From Rhodothermia bacterium (GTDB lineage Bacteria; Bacteroidota; Rhodothermia; Balneolales; Balneolaceae): DNA of 64,000 bases. Position numbers and translations under genes: made by a program. The notes beneath the pieces are model-generated. The model ran no database searches and was not told the DNA's origin. It worked only from the letters and a program-made list of their open reading frames with translations. The DNA lies in contig JAUICM010000004.1 in NCBI GenBank assembly GCA_030427885.1, positions 455,550 through 519,549 on the forward strand, in the 5' to 3' direction. This document shows positions 34,089 through 43,265 of this stretch, one piece after another (position 1 is the stretch's first letter; the number at the start of each line of letters is the position of its first letter).

Positions 34089-35411
34089 TTGAACCGGCGC
34101 ATACTCAGACTGGCGATACCTAACATCATAAGTAACCTCTCAGTACCGCTGCTGGGTGCGATTGATACGGCCGTGGTAGGGCATCTTGATCATGTGTACT
34201 ATTTGGGAGCAATCGCCGTCGGAAGCATCATATTCGACTTTATTTTCTGGGGATTCGGGTTTTTGAGGATGGGTACTACCGGCCTTGTAGCACAGGCATA
34301 TGGTGCGAGAAATAAGCGTGAAACGAGAGTGATATTAATGCGGGTACTGGCAGTTGCCTGGACAGGAAGTCTGCTCATTCTGTTGCTTCAATACCCCCTG
34401 ATCAAGCTATCGTTAATTGTTGTAAATGCTTCTCCCGAGGTGGAAGAGTACACCACTTTGTACTATCAGATCAGAATATTTGCGACTCCGGCTACATTAA
34501 CATTGTTCAGCATAAACGGCTGGTTTCTGGGGATGCAGAACTCAAAGTATCCCATGATGATCACTATTCTGCTCAATATTCTGAATATCATATTCAACCT
34601 GATATTTGTGCTTGGGTTTGATATGAATGTGGATGGGGTGGCGTGGGGAAGTCTTATCGCCAGCTATATTGCGTTAGTACTTGCTGTGATCTTGTATAAA
34701 AGAAAATACGGGGGAGTTAAACTTGAAATGGATCTGAAAGAGATCCTGGATCCGGTTGAGCTTAAAAAGTTTGTGACAGTGAACAGAGATATTCTCATCC
34801 GGACTTTATGCCTGATCTTTTCATATGCCTTTTTCACAGCAAAATCAGCGGAGATGGGGGATACCATTCTTGCAGCCAATACCATTCTTCTGCAATTGTG
34901 GTACATCAGTTCTTATGGAGTTGACGGATTTGCTTTTGCAGCCGAGAGTCTGGTAGGCAGATATAAAGGAGCAAGGGATCAGGAAAAACTTGGTCAGGCG
35001 GTAAAGTACACCATGTTCTGGGGAATCGGTTTGGGAGCTCTGGGTACCTTGGTGTATTCCATCTTCGGGGAACAGATCATGTATGTATTCACTAATAAAA
35101 CGCTCGTGATAGAGATGGGTCTTGGAGTGTTGGTCTGGACCATTCTTGCACCCCTGATCAATAGTGTGTGTTTTATATGGGATGGGGTTTATATCGGGGC
35201 AACAGCAACACCTGCAATGAGAAACTCTATGCTTATTGCTACGGTATTATTCTTTATTCCGGTGTATTTTATTTCGCAACCAATTGTTGGAGTACATGCG
35301 TTATGGTTATCCATGACAGCATTTATGGTAGTTCGCGGGCTCACCCTTTCTTTATGGGCGCCAAGGCAAATATTCAATAAATCTTTACTACAAGCCATCA
35401 GAAAAACATGA
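34089..35411 (+). CDS. MATE-family efflux transporter
   Basis: A 440-residue, about 12-helix exporter of the MATE family (DinF-like branch). LAIPNIISNLSVPLLGAIDTAVVGHL at the N-terminus is the classic first-helix signature. It exports cationic drugs or metabolites using Na+ or H+; the substrate is unknown. The start is TTG at 34089. The last four bases overlap the ATG of the sixA-like gene. Confidence 0.92.
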   Translation: MNRRILRLAIPNIISNLSVPLLGAIDTAVVGHLDHVYYLGAIAVGSIIFDFIFWGFGFLRMGTTGLVAQAYGARNKRETRVILMRVLAVAWTGSLLILLLQYPLIKLSLIVVNASPEVEEYTTLYYQIRIFATPATLTLFSINGWFLGMQNSKYPMMITILLNILNIIFNLIFVLGFDMNVDGVAWGSLIASYIALVLAVILYKRKYGGVKLEMDLKEILDPVELKKFVTVNRDILIRTLCLIFSYAFFTAKSAEMGDTILAANTILLQLWYISSYGVDGFAFAAESLVGRYKGARDQEKLGQAVKYTMFWGIGLGALGTLVYSIFGEQIMYVFTNKTLVIEMGLGVLVWTILAPLINSVCFIWDGVYIGATATPAMRNSMLIATVLFFIPVYFISQPIVGVHALWLSMTAFMVVRGLTLSLWAPRQIFNKSLLQAIRKT

Positions 35412-35923
35412 AGTACATTTTATTACTTCGACATGCTAAATCAAGCTGGAGTGATCCCGGACTTGATGACTTCGACCGACCTTTAGCCGGTCGCGGGCTG
35501 AAAGATGCACCCAGAATGGGGAAGTATCTCAGAAAGGCAGGGTATAAACCAGATTATATAGTTTCTTCACCTGCGGAAAGAGCTAGGCAAACCAGTTTGT
35601 TGGCTGTGGAGGCCATGAAAATGGACGAATCAGTAATCAAGTGGGATAGTGATCTTTATTTCGAATCTGCCATGAAGTATGTGAAAGCGATCCGGAATGC
35701 CCCTGAAAAAGCCGAAACAGTGATGGTTGTGGGGCATAATCCATTAATGGAAGCCACGGCAACAGCCCTGAGTGGTGGTAAGGAAAGAACAGCGTTCAGA
35801 ATTCCCACAGCGGGTTTGGTATGTCTTGAGAGTTATGCTGATCGCTGGGACCAGATCGCACCGGGAACCTGTCAGGTAAAATGGATGATGATCCCCAAAG
35901 TATTAAAAGAGATCATTGACTGA
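35408..35923 (+). CDS. sixA: SixA-type phosphohistidine phosphatase
   Basis: A 171-residue histidine phosphatase. LLLRHAKSSW supplies the catalytic RHG-like motif (H9), and RPLAGRGLKDAPRMGKYL and VGHNPLM complete the pocket. SixA removes phosphate from phosphohistidine in HPt domains. It is coupled to the MATE gene by an ATGA overlap and overlaps the convergent S46-like gene by 11 bases. Confidence 0.9.
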   Translation: MKYILLLRHAKSSWSDPGLDDFDRPLAGRGLKDAPRMGKYLRKAGYKPDYIVSSPAERARQTSLLAVEAMKMDESVIKWDSDLYFESAMKYVKAIRNAPEKAETVMVVGHNPLMEATATALSGGKERTAFRIPTAGLVCLESYADRWDQIAPGTCQVKWMMIPKVLKEIID

Positions 35924-37865
35924 TCTGTATGGATTGGATCTCATTCAAAAGTGATTGGTGATTTGGGTACTTTTTTAGTGCATCAAAAAATGCAGAAGGC
36001 CTCACGGCATTAACAAAGGAATGTTCTTTGGTGTAATAATAATTTCCATAAATGGATGTATTGATCTCGTCTCCAACAAGACCTACGATATCACCATCTG
36101 AATTTAGAATTAAACTTCCCTGAGCCCTTCCGGAAAAATCATTACTTGTTTTGATAATAGTGGAATCAACCTCGATCAGACTTCCTTTGTTGTAGCGAAG
36201 TGTAATGTTGCCATCTGGTTGGATAGTGCCGATAGAATCTGCTTCTAATTGTAAGCGGGTATATATTTGCTGGGCAGGTCTTTCATATTGAGAAAATCTC
36301 GAAAAATTTTGCAGAGCCATTTCCTGAGAAAAAAGAATCTCATCCAGAATAGAGAACAACAGATCAGAATTAGGGTCACCGTTAGTGATCAGAGATGCAA
36401 GGCTGTCGGAACTAAACAAAGCCGAGTTTCGAAAGTCCGTGAGAATTTCATCAGGTATCGTTTTTGATGAATCAGAATCAAACACCAGGTATAAAGTAAG
36501 TGGTTTTTGATTTTCGGGCATTGACTGCATCAGTTTCAAGGACTTCACAAATACTTCTAACTCATTCTCAATATCAATTGAGGATAATATTTTTCTATGA
36601 TTAGCTACAAGGGAGTTTAAATCTATCGGGCCATTATTATCATTTATGAAAGTTCTAACCGGTTGAGCCAGATCATCCAGGGAACTGATGTTCAGGAAAT
36701 AAGATGAAGCATAAAAAATATCTGCGGTTTGTAATGCCAGATCATAAGCCTCATTTAGGTAATAATAGATATTATTGTATTTCAGAATTCTGCTTGTATC
36801 TCGTTTTATCCAGGATATTAATTCCAGATCATCTGATTTCTTTTTATCAATCAGGTCATTTCTATTAATGACCTCAGTTATTTTATCAAAAAGAAGTACG
36901 TTTTGGGCAAGATTAACTCTGCCGGCCAGTGAGGTTTGGCGTAGTTCTGGATTTTGGGAGGCTCTTTGTTCTTCCCGATCGAGAAGAATCTTTAGCATTC
37001 CAAGAGTATAAGAGTTCGTGTGATTGTGATACAGGTCGATTGCGCGTGCAGACTCGAGGCGATAGGTTTGGGCAGGGGCGCCCAGAGCAGTAAGTGTATC
37101 TGTTTCTGCCGGCTGATCTTCGGTAAAACTAAAAAAATAGTCCGGTGAGTAAGAGGTTTTTCCAGAAGAAGTAGATTCATCGTTTCTAACATAAGCCCTG
37201 AGCAGAACAAATTTGTCAGCGATCTCTTTATAAATGGCCCGGCTATCAATGGTATTGTTTTCAGCTATCGAAATGGGTGGGCTGAAGACTAACCGTACAT
37301 CTCTGATAACACGGTAAACGTTCATAACTTGTTGGTTACCAGAGTATATGTCATTAATCTCGACAAGTATATTGGGATCATTACCTGTCCGTCTTTCGAT
37401 CAGCTCAGTTTTATTTCTCTCAATGGTCTGAGTGATCTGATAGTTAGTCAACTCACTCTCAACAATATCTTTTTGAATGATATCGGTAACGTCAACCTGC
37501 TCAATAACGACCAATAAGGTAATACCCATTAGTGGCACTTCCTGTTCTTCAGATTCTGCAAGGAAGCCGTTTTCAAATATGGATGATATCCCATTAGGAT
37601 CAGAAGTGATCAGGTCGATTGCAGCTGAGTAGTTTGTAACAAGAAGACCCTCTGATGATATAAATGCACCAGTACTTACAAATGAATTTCCTTTCATTAT
37701 TCTCATCACTCCCAGTTTTGAATTGGGTTCCGGCAGTTCAGTTCCATCGTATACCAAAGGCATTCCCTTTGAGTAAACAGGGTTGTCTGCTGAGGTGATT
37801 TTTATGCCTGAGGAACAGGCCCCTAACACAAGGCTAATAAACAAGAGTAAATATTTTGAACGCAT
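35913..37865 (-). CDS. Lipoprotein resembling an S46 dipeptidyl-peptidase without catalytic residues
   Basis: A 650-residue lipoprotein (lipobox VLGAC, C17). The N-terminal STGAFISSEGLLVTNYSAAIDLI aligns with the S46 (DPP7/DPP11) segment around TNHHCG, with the His pair replaced by Tyr-Ser. SIFENGFLAESEEQEVPLMGITL matches the following S46 strand. Near the C-terminus SGRAQGSLILNSDGDIVGLVGDE (from residue 578) aligns with GGNSGSPVLNGRGELIGL, with Gln582 in place of the catalytic Ser. It therefore looks like a surface or periplasmic pseudo-peptidase, perhaps binding peptides. The family assignment is by motif reading only. Confidence 0.68.
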   Translation of the reverse strand: MRSKYLLLFISLVLGACSSGIKITSADNPVYSKGMPLVYDGTELPEPNSKLGVMRIMKGNSFVSTGAFISSEGLLVTNYSAAIDLITSDPNGISSIFENGFLAESEEQEVPLMGITLLVVIEQVDVTDIIQKDIVESELTNYQITQTIERNKTELIERRTGNDPNILVEINDIYSGNQQVMNVYRVIRDVRLVFSPPISIAENNTIDSRAIYKEIADKFVLLRAYVRNDESTSSGKTSYSPDYFFSFTEDQPAETDTLTALGAPAQTYRLESARAIDLYHNHTNSYTLGMLKILLDREEQRASQNPELRQTSLAGRVNLAQNVLLFDKITEVINRNDLIDKKKSDDLELISWIKRDTSRILKYNNIYYYLNEAYDLALQTADIFYASSYFLNISSLDDLAQPVRTFINDNNGPIDLNSLVANHRKILSSIDIENELEVFVKSLKLMQSMPENQKPLTLYLVFDSDSSKTIPDEILTDFRNSALFSSDSLASLITNGDPNSDLLFSILDEILFSQEMALQNFSRFSQYERPAQQIYTRLQLEADSIGTIQPDGNITLRYNKGSLIEVDSTIIKTSNDFSGRAQGSLILNSDGDIVGLVGDEINTSIYGNYYYTKEHSFVNAVRPSAFFDALKKYPNHQSLLNEIQSIQISQ

Positions 37866-37954
37866 GAAAGATGATACTTAAAAGTATTCTCGGATTCTTT
37901 ATATTTAAGATATTCTAAGATGAGAACTAACTCTTACAGATAAAAACACAGTTC

Positions 37955-38305
37955 ATGAACTACACACAAAATTTTTTCTTTCTCTGCAAAACCCCATTAA
38001 GCGCTGAAGGTCCTAACGATGTTGAGATTATTACCAAGGCTGACAACAGCGAGGATTTTCCAAGAGTATTCCAGGAATTTGAAGAATTACGATCACATGC
38101 ATTCAATAAGGATAATATCTACAGTGTTGTTCGGGCAGACGATATTTATGAGTTGGTGAGAACTTCAAATGAAAAACATGCCAAAGAAGAAGCGTTTGAA
38201 AAAGCTCAGCCGGAAATTATTACAAATCTTCAGCATCGGGTGATGCAAGGCAAGGACGCCAACGCTAAAGCTATCCTCAAAGAGGTATACGATATCGAAG
38301 CCTGA
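37955..38305 (+). CDS. Small hypothetical protein
   Basis: A 116-residue acidic, mainly helical protein, not recognised. Segments: a phenylalanine-rich start (NYTQNFFFLCKTP), VEIITKADNSEDFPRVFQEFEEL and a C-terminal helix NLQHRVMQGKDANAKAILKEVYDIEA. No signal peptide is convincing. It is followed directly by a strong terminator, which supports a separate transcript. Confidence 0.65.
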   Translation: MNYTQNFFFLCKTPLSAEGPNDVEIITKADNSEDFPRVFQEFEELRSHAFNKDNIYSVVRADDIYELVRTSNEKHAKEEAFEKAQPEIITNLQHRVMQGKDANAKAILKEVYDIEA

Positions 38306-38327
38306 GCGTGATCGATAAGATTTTTTT

Positions 38328-38353
38328 AAAGCCCGTGAAAGCGGGCTTTTTTT
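38328..38353 (+). terminator. Rho-independent terminator
   Basis: AAAGCCCG and CGGGCTTT form a stem around TGAAAG, followed by a T run. It ends the 116-residue gene and sits inside the over-long upstream frame of the GH28 gene, arguing for the later start of that gene. Confidence 0.92.
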
Positions 38354-38376
38354 ATAGGTATGAATGGAGTTATAAA

Positions 38377-39831
38377 ATGAATAGAATAATCCTGCTAATT
38401 ATAGTTATTGGAAGTTTACCCGGTTGTAAAACAGACTCCGGATTCACCGAAAAGTATGCCCGGGACAAAGAAACAGAAGGTTGGAAAAAAGTTGATCAGA
38501 TCTTAGACCGGATAAAAGTTCCTGTTTTCAGAGATCAGGATTTTGTGATCACAGATTTCGGTGCAATTAATGATAGTCTCAGGGATAGTAATACTGCGAT
38601 TAATAATGCAATTACTGAAGCACATGAAAATGGCGGAGGAAAAGTGGTGCTTCCTAAGGGTAATTACCTGAGCAATGGGCCTGTTCATTTGCTGAGCGGT
38701 GTTAACCTTCATTTTGAAGAAGGAGCATATCTTAAATTTGGAACAGACTCGGAGGATTATACTCCATTGGTAAAGGTGCGTTGGGAAGGCACGGTAGCAT
38801 ACAATTATTCGCCATTGATCTATGCGAACGGTCAAAAGAATATCGCATTGACCGGGAAAGGAAGAATTAATGGGCAGTCTCTGTCATTCTGGTCCGACTG
38901 GAGAGCCGTTCAAAATCCAGACAAGGATCGTCTGAGAAAAATGGGTAATGATACCGTGCCTGAAGAGCAGCGTGTATTTGGGAATGGATTTCTTGATCTG
39001 GACGGTGATGGAAAAGATGACGGCTATGGAGATGGTAAGCAGCATTTTCTGCGTCCCACAATGATCGAATTCTATGATTCAGAGAATATCCTGATTGAAG
39101 GGCTAACTCTGGAAAAATCTCCATTCTGGACCGTACACCCTGTATTTTGCAAGAATGTTACTATACGAGCACTTACTATTTATGGCGGATTTCTCAATGA
39201 TGATGGGATCGACCCGGACTCCTGCGAAGATGTTTTGATCGAGGATAATACCATTAAAACAGAAGATGACGCGATCTCAATAAAAGCAGGAAGAGATCAG
39301 GATGCCTGGGAAAGAGCAGGAAGTAAAAATATAATTATCCGAAATAACAGACTGGAAAGTGGTGTGAATGCCATCTGTATTGGGTCAGAGATGTCAGGGG
39401 GTGTTCAATGGATCTTTGCCTATGGGAATTATATTGCTAACGGAGCACACGCATTGAACTTCAAATGTAACCTGGACAGAGGGGGACAGGTTCAGGATAT
39501 CTATATTAAAAATAATACGGTGGAATCAACCAGCGAGGAAATGTTTATTTTCAGAATGGATTACCATGGGTATCGTGGCAACCATTATCCCACAAAGTTC
39601 AACGATTTTTATGTGAGCGATCTGAAAGTGAAAAAAGTAAATAGTGATGTATTCCGAATCGTTGGTGTTGAAGATCAATTCATTGAAAGAATCTCATTCA
39701 GAGATATAAGAGTAGATTCATCTTTGTCTTATAAGACAATACAATATGCCAATGATATACTGTTCAGGAATATCAGTATAGGTGATTCAGTGGTAAGCGA
39801 AACAATAAAAGTAATCGATAATCGGGATTAG
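38377..39831 (+). CDS. GH28 polygalacturonase-like lipoprotein
   Basis: A 484-residue lipoprotein (signal IIVIGSLPGC) with a right-handed beta-helix of glycoside hydrolase family 28. Motifs are DFGAINDSLRDSNTAINNAI, SPFWTVHPVFCKNVTI, NDDGIDPDSC, EDDAISIKAG and GSEMSGG, which supply the three catalytic aspartates of GH28. It would hydrolyse pectin-like alpha-galacturonides or related acidic polysaccharides. I chose the ATG at 38377, preceded by GGAG; the open frame reaches a GTG at 38308, but a terminator lies in between. With the beta-helix protein at 2565 it suggests polysaccharide use. Confidence 0.9.
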   Translation: MNRIILLIIVIGSLPGCKTDSGFTEKYARDKETEGWKKVDQILDRIKVPVFRDQDFVITDFGAINDSLRDSNTAINNAITEAHENGGGKVVLPKGNYLSNGPVHLLSGVNLHFEEGAYLKFGTDSEDYTPLVKVRWEGTVAYNYSPLIYANGQKNIALTGKGRINGQSLSFWSDWRAVQNPDKDRLRKMGNDTVPEEQRVFGNGFLDLDGDGKDDGYGDGKQHFLRPTMIEFYDSENILIEGLTLEKSPFWTVHPVFCKNVTIRALTIYGGFLNDDGIDPDSCEDVLIEDNTIKTEDDAISIKAGRDQDAWERAGSKNIIIRNNRLESGVNAICIGSEMSGGVQWIFAYGNYIANGAHALNFKCNLDRGGQVQDIYIKNNTVESTSEEMFIFRMDYHGYRGNHYPTKFNDFYVSDLKVKKVNSDVFRIVGVEDQFIERISFRDIRVDSSLSYKTIQYANDILFRNISIGDSVVSETIKVIDNRD

Positions 39832-39902
39832 AGATCGGAACAATTGTGGACAGTTCCTATTCAAAAGGGTGAATAAAGGTTAACTAAACCACATTTTTTG
39901 TT

Positions 39903-40088
39903 ATGAACGATCTACAAATAAAAGGCAATTGGAATGAAATGAAAGGTCAATTAAAACAAAAGTATTCCAACCTTACTGATAATGACCTCACTTTTACCGA
40001 AGGTAAAGAAGATGAATTGCTTGGCAGGCTTCAAAAGAAGTTAGGCAAAGCCAAGCAGGAACTAATCGATGAAATAAATAATTTATAA
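39903..40088 (+). CDS. CsbD-family stress protein
   Basis: A 61-residue protein with the CsbD signature: IKGNWNEMKGQLKQKYSNLTDNDL and LLGRLQKKLGKAKQEL. These small proteins are induced by general stress, and their molecular role is not established. It has its own terminator downstream. Confidence 0.92.
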   Translation: MNDLQIKGNWNEMKGQLKQKYSNLTDNDLTFTEGKEDELLGRLQKKLGKAKQELIDEINNL

Positions 40089-40103
40089 TAGCTGACGCTA
40101 TTG

Positions 40104-40131
40104 AAACCGTCTGAAAAGGCGGTTTTTTTTT
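40104..40131 (+). terminator. Rho-independent terminator of CsbD gene
   Basis: AAACCGTC and GGCGGTTT form a stem around TGAAAA with a long T run immediately after. Confidence 0.9.
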
Positions 40132-40182
40132 ATCTGTAAATATTACTTTACCACCATAATTATTAAGTAAACAAGGGGCCTT

Positions 40183-41001
40183 ATGGAAAATTTTGAATTT
40201 AACACAGACACTTTGATCAACTTTCTGACAACCTATGGTCCTAACGTGATCAAAGCGGTACTGGTACTGGTATTTGGACTTTGGGCCGTTAAACTTATTA
40301 CTGGGCTCATTAAGAATGTGCTCAGTAAAAGCAATGTTGATCCATCGTTGCGGGGATTTCTTAGAAGCATGGTTTCCATCACCCTGAAGATCATGGTCTA
40401 TATTACGGCACTGGGAATGCTAGGGGTGGAAATGACTTCGTTTGTAGCCATACTCGCATCAGCAGGATTGGCGGTGGGTCTGGCCTTGTCAGGCACCTTG
40501 CAAAACTTTGCAGGGGGAGTGATGATACTGCTCTTTAAACCATATAAAGTAGGAGATTTTGTGGAGGCTCAGGGATTTTCAGGAGTTGTTAAAGAGATTC
40601 AGATCTTTGTTACAATACTCACTACCCCCGATAATAAAACGGTGATCATACCTAATGGTCCTTTAGCAACGGGTTCACTCACAAATTTTTCAACACAACC
40701 TACACGCCGGGTTGATATGGTTTTCGGAATAGGTTACGGGGATGATGTGGATAAAGCGTATGAGGTACTGGGTAAAATGATTGCTGAGGATGAAAAGATT
40801 CTCTCTGATCCGGAGCCTTTCATGGCTTTGAAAGAACTGGCGGACAGTTCAGTAAATATCGTTGTAAGAGTTTGGGTTAATACACCTGATTACTGGGAAG
40901 TTTATTTCCGTATGAATGAAAAGGTATATAAAACATTTGATAAAGAAGGACTTAACATTCCATTTCCACAAAGAGATATTCACGTACATCAGGTAAATTA
41001 A
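40183..41001 (+). CDS. MscS-family mechanosensitive channel
   Basis: A 272-residue small-conductance mechanosensitive channel. Three membrane segments are visible: about 20-45, 65-85 and the pore helix SAGLAVGLALSGTLQNFAGGVMI near 95-120. The beta domain follows with FKPYKVGDFVEAQGFSGVVKEI, TILTTPDNKTVIIPNG and TNFSTQPTRRVD. It opens under membrane tension to release solutes on hypo-osmotic shock. Length is typical of the core MscS. Confidence 0.95.
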   Translation: MENFEFNTDTLINFLTTYGPNVIKAVLVLVFGLWAVKLITGLIKNVLSKSNVDPSLRGFLRSMVSITLKIMVYITALGMLGVEMTSFVAILASAGLAVGLALSGTLQNFAGGVMILLFKPYKVGDFVEAQGFSGVVKEIQIFVTILTTPDNKTVIIPNGPLATGSLTNFSTQPTRRVDMVFGIGYGDDVDKAYEVLGKMIAEDEKILSDPEPFMALKELADSSVNIVVRVWVNTPDYWEVYFRMNEKVYKTFDKEGLNIPFPQRDIHVHQVN

Positions 41002-41125
41002 CCGGAGTGACAGGGCGTTTATTCAGTTCGGCTACGGGTTTCAGTGGCAGCCAACCAGAGTTGCTTAAACTGTCATAGTTATATTATCTTGGCGGTCTAT
41101 TATGAAGGCACAAGCCGTTTAACTA

Positions 41126-43108
41126 ATGAACCAAGTGGAAAGGAAGGTAGTTGTGACTAACCTGGAGCAAGAAGAAAACACTGAAAAACCAGAACTAGAA
41201 GAAACTGAACCTGTTTCAGAAGAATCAGCGACCGAAGAAAACGTTTCAGAAACTGAAAAAGTAGATGAAGAGGTGGTTCCTGAAGATGAATCTGAGGCAG
41301 ATGTTACGGAAGAAGCTGCATCTGATAAACAGAAAGAGTCTGTTGAAGAAACCGCGAGAGATATAGAAGAAGACGAAGCTGACACTGAAGCTGCAGAAGA
41401 AGATGAAGAAGCTGATCCGGATACCTTCTATAAAGATATAGCAGCCAAAGCTGAGGAGCTGGTAGCACAGGAAGACTGGGCATTTGTGTCGAATGAACTG
41501 GCAAATCTTGCTTTGCATGTAGGGGATGGCCCGGATGCATCAAGTGATGAGTCCAAGTCTGCTATTGCCAAATTCAATGCGCTCAGAGATGAGTTTGAGA
41601 CAAAGAAGAAAGCACACTACGAAGAGCTTAATAAGAAGAAGCAAGAAAACCTCGCAGTTAAAAAAGAACTCCTCAAGGAATTTTCTGACATAGTTAACGA
41701 GGAAAAATGGACTGCTACCCGCGAAGTTGGCCAGATCAGAGGCAAATGGGAATCTATAAAACTACTGCCACACAGTGAGATCGATAATCTGAATGAGCGT
41801 TTTGAAGCGCTGATGAAGGAGTTTGAAGATCATAAAGTAGACAGGTTGGTTAAAAAACTTCAAAAAGAAGAAGAGAACCTTACTCTGAAACTGGTTCTTC
41901 TGGAAAAGATGGACGCTCTGAATAAAAAGGTGACCGACAAAGCCGATTTCGAAGAACTCAATACAGAGTTCAATGATCTGCTGGTACAATGGCGAAAAGT
42001 AGGCCGGGTTCCTGCTGAAAAGAATCAACAGGTCTGGGATCACTACAACAAAGCCCAGGATGAATTCAGTGAGTTGCGCTTTAAGCACGATAAAGAATAC
42101 AGAAAGACCATTGAGAAGGCGCTTGAGAAAAAGCAGAAACTCATAAAAGAGGCAGAAGCTCTTATTGATAATGAGGACATTGCTCAGGCAGCACGCCGGG
42201 TGAACAAGTTGCATAAAGTTTGGAAAAAAACAGGCAATCTTCCACAGAAAGAAGAGAACGAACTATGGGAGAAGTTCAAGGCTGCAACCGATGCCTTCAA
42301 CGAAAGAAAGTCAGATAATATAGAAGTGCTGCGGGATCAGGAGCAGGAGAATCTCGATGAAAAGATGAAGCTCATTGATAAAGCCGTTGCCATTCAGGAA
42401 ACGGAAGATTTTGAGCAGGGCCATCAGGAAATGCAAAAACTGATGGATCAGTGGAAAAAAATCGGGCCCGTTCCAAGAAAGAAATCTTCAAAAATATGGA
42501 AGAAGTTCAAAGGGGCGATGGACGTATTTTATGATCAGCGCAGGGAGCATTTCAAGGATGTACGCAAGGATCATAAAGAGAACCTGAAACGTAAAAATGA
42601 GCTGCTTGAGAAACTAGCTGAGCTTGCAAAACATGAAGACCCGGCATTGGCTGTAGAAGAAGCTAAAAAGCTTCAGGAAGAGTTCAAGAAAGCTGGGCAT
42701 GTGCCACTTAAATTAAAGAACAAGATCTGGAAACAGTATCGGGAAGTATGTGATGAGATTTATGGCCGTTATCGTTCATCCGGATCAGATCTTGGAATGG
42801 AACGGAAGTTGGCTTCAGAAGGAGTGGATCCTGAGTCCAGAAAAGAGATCATTAAATATCAGAAGGAATTGGGTTCGCTGAAAAAAGAAGTTTCTAAACT
42901 GGAAGCGGAAATGATCCAGTATCAGGAAGCGAAGACATATTTCAAACCAACGAATAAAGGGAATAAACTACGAGACGAGCTTCAGGAAAAAATAGATAAA
43001 GCTGAATCTTCAATTGGATCCAAAAAGGAAAGAATGTCTGATCTGAAAAGAAAGATCAGGGATCTGAAAACTTCGGAAGAGGAAGAAACATCTGATGAAG
43101 AGGAATAG
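41126..43108 (+). CDS. DUF349-repeat coiled-coil protein
   Basis: A 660-residue highly charged cytoplasmic protein. The first ~100 residues are very acidic and of low complexity (Glu/Asp/Val/Ser). At least five DUF349-type repeats of about 70 residues follow, each with a W..IG..P-like core: KWESIKLLPHSE, QWRKVGRVPAEKNQQVW, VWKKTGNLPQKEENELWEKF, QWKKIGPVPRKKSSKIWKKF and EFKKAGHVPLKLKNKIWKQY. A C-terminal coiled coil closes it. The function of the family is not known to me. It stands alone between MscS and an MBL-fold gene. Confidence 0.9.
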   Translation: MNQVERKVVVTNLEQEENTEKPELEETEPVSEESATEENVSETEKVDEEVVPEDESEADVTEEAASDKQKESVEETARDIEEDEADTEAAEEDEEADPDTFYKDIAAKAEELVAQEDWAFVSNELANLALHVGDGPDASSDESKSAIAKFNALRDEFETKKKAHYEELNKKKQENLAVKKELLKEFSDIVNEEKWTATREVGQIRGKWESIKLLPHSEIDNLNERFEALMKEFEDHKVDRLVKKLQKEEENLTLKLVLLEKMDALNKKVTDKADFEELNTEFNDLLVQWRKVGRVPAEKNQQVWDHYNKAQDEFSELRFKHDKEYRKTIEKALEKKQKLIKEAEALIDNEDIAQAARRVNKLHKVWKKTGNLPQKEENELWEKFKAATDAFNERKSDNIEVLRDQEQENLDEKMKLIDKAVAIQETEDFEQGHQEMQKLMDQWKKIGPVPRKKSSKIWKKFKGAMDVFYDQRREHFKDVRKDHKENLKRKNELLEKLAELAKHEDPALAVEEAKKLQEEFKKAGHVPLKLKNKIWKQYREVCDEIYGRYRSSGSDLGMERKLASEGVDPESRKEIIKYQKELGSLKKEVSKLEAEMIQYQEAKTYFKPTNKGNKLRDELQEKIDKAESSIGSKKERMSDLKRKIRDLKTSEEEETSDEEE

Positions 43109-43133
43109 TTAAAGCTTTCAGTTTAAAATTTTT

Positions 43134-43141
43134 TACATTTG
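43134..43141 (+). promoter_or_regulatory. Candidate -7 box upstream of the MBL-fold gene
   Basis: TACATTTG fits TAnnTTTG. It is part of a 17-base segment (43131-43147) repeated with small changes at 43191-43208, where the box reads TTCATTTG. Either could serve the gene starting at 43266. Confidence 0.4.
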
Positions 43142-43265
43142 TACGGTTCTGTAACTTTTAGGAGTTCGGGCAAAGATTAATCATACATAATTTTTTCATT
43201 TGCACGGTATCTCATATGTTTAATATAGCTTAACCAATCAGTGATATTGTTATAAAAGGATTTTA

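Noticed and set aside
38308..38376. N-terminal extension of the GH28 protein
   Set aside because: The extension overlaps a strong terminator and hides a lipoprotein signal; the ATG at 38377 has a GGAG site.
41119..41385. Serine-rich frame antisense to the DUF349 gene
   Set aside because: It is the complement of Glu-rich codons (GAA/GAG read as TTC/CTC and TCT-type codons), a composition artefact.
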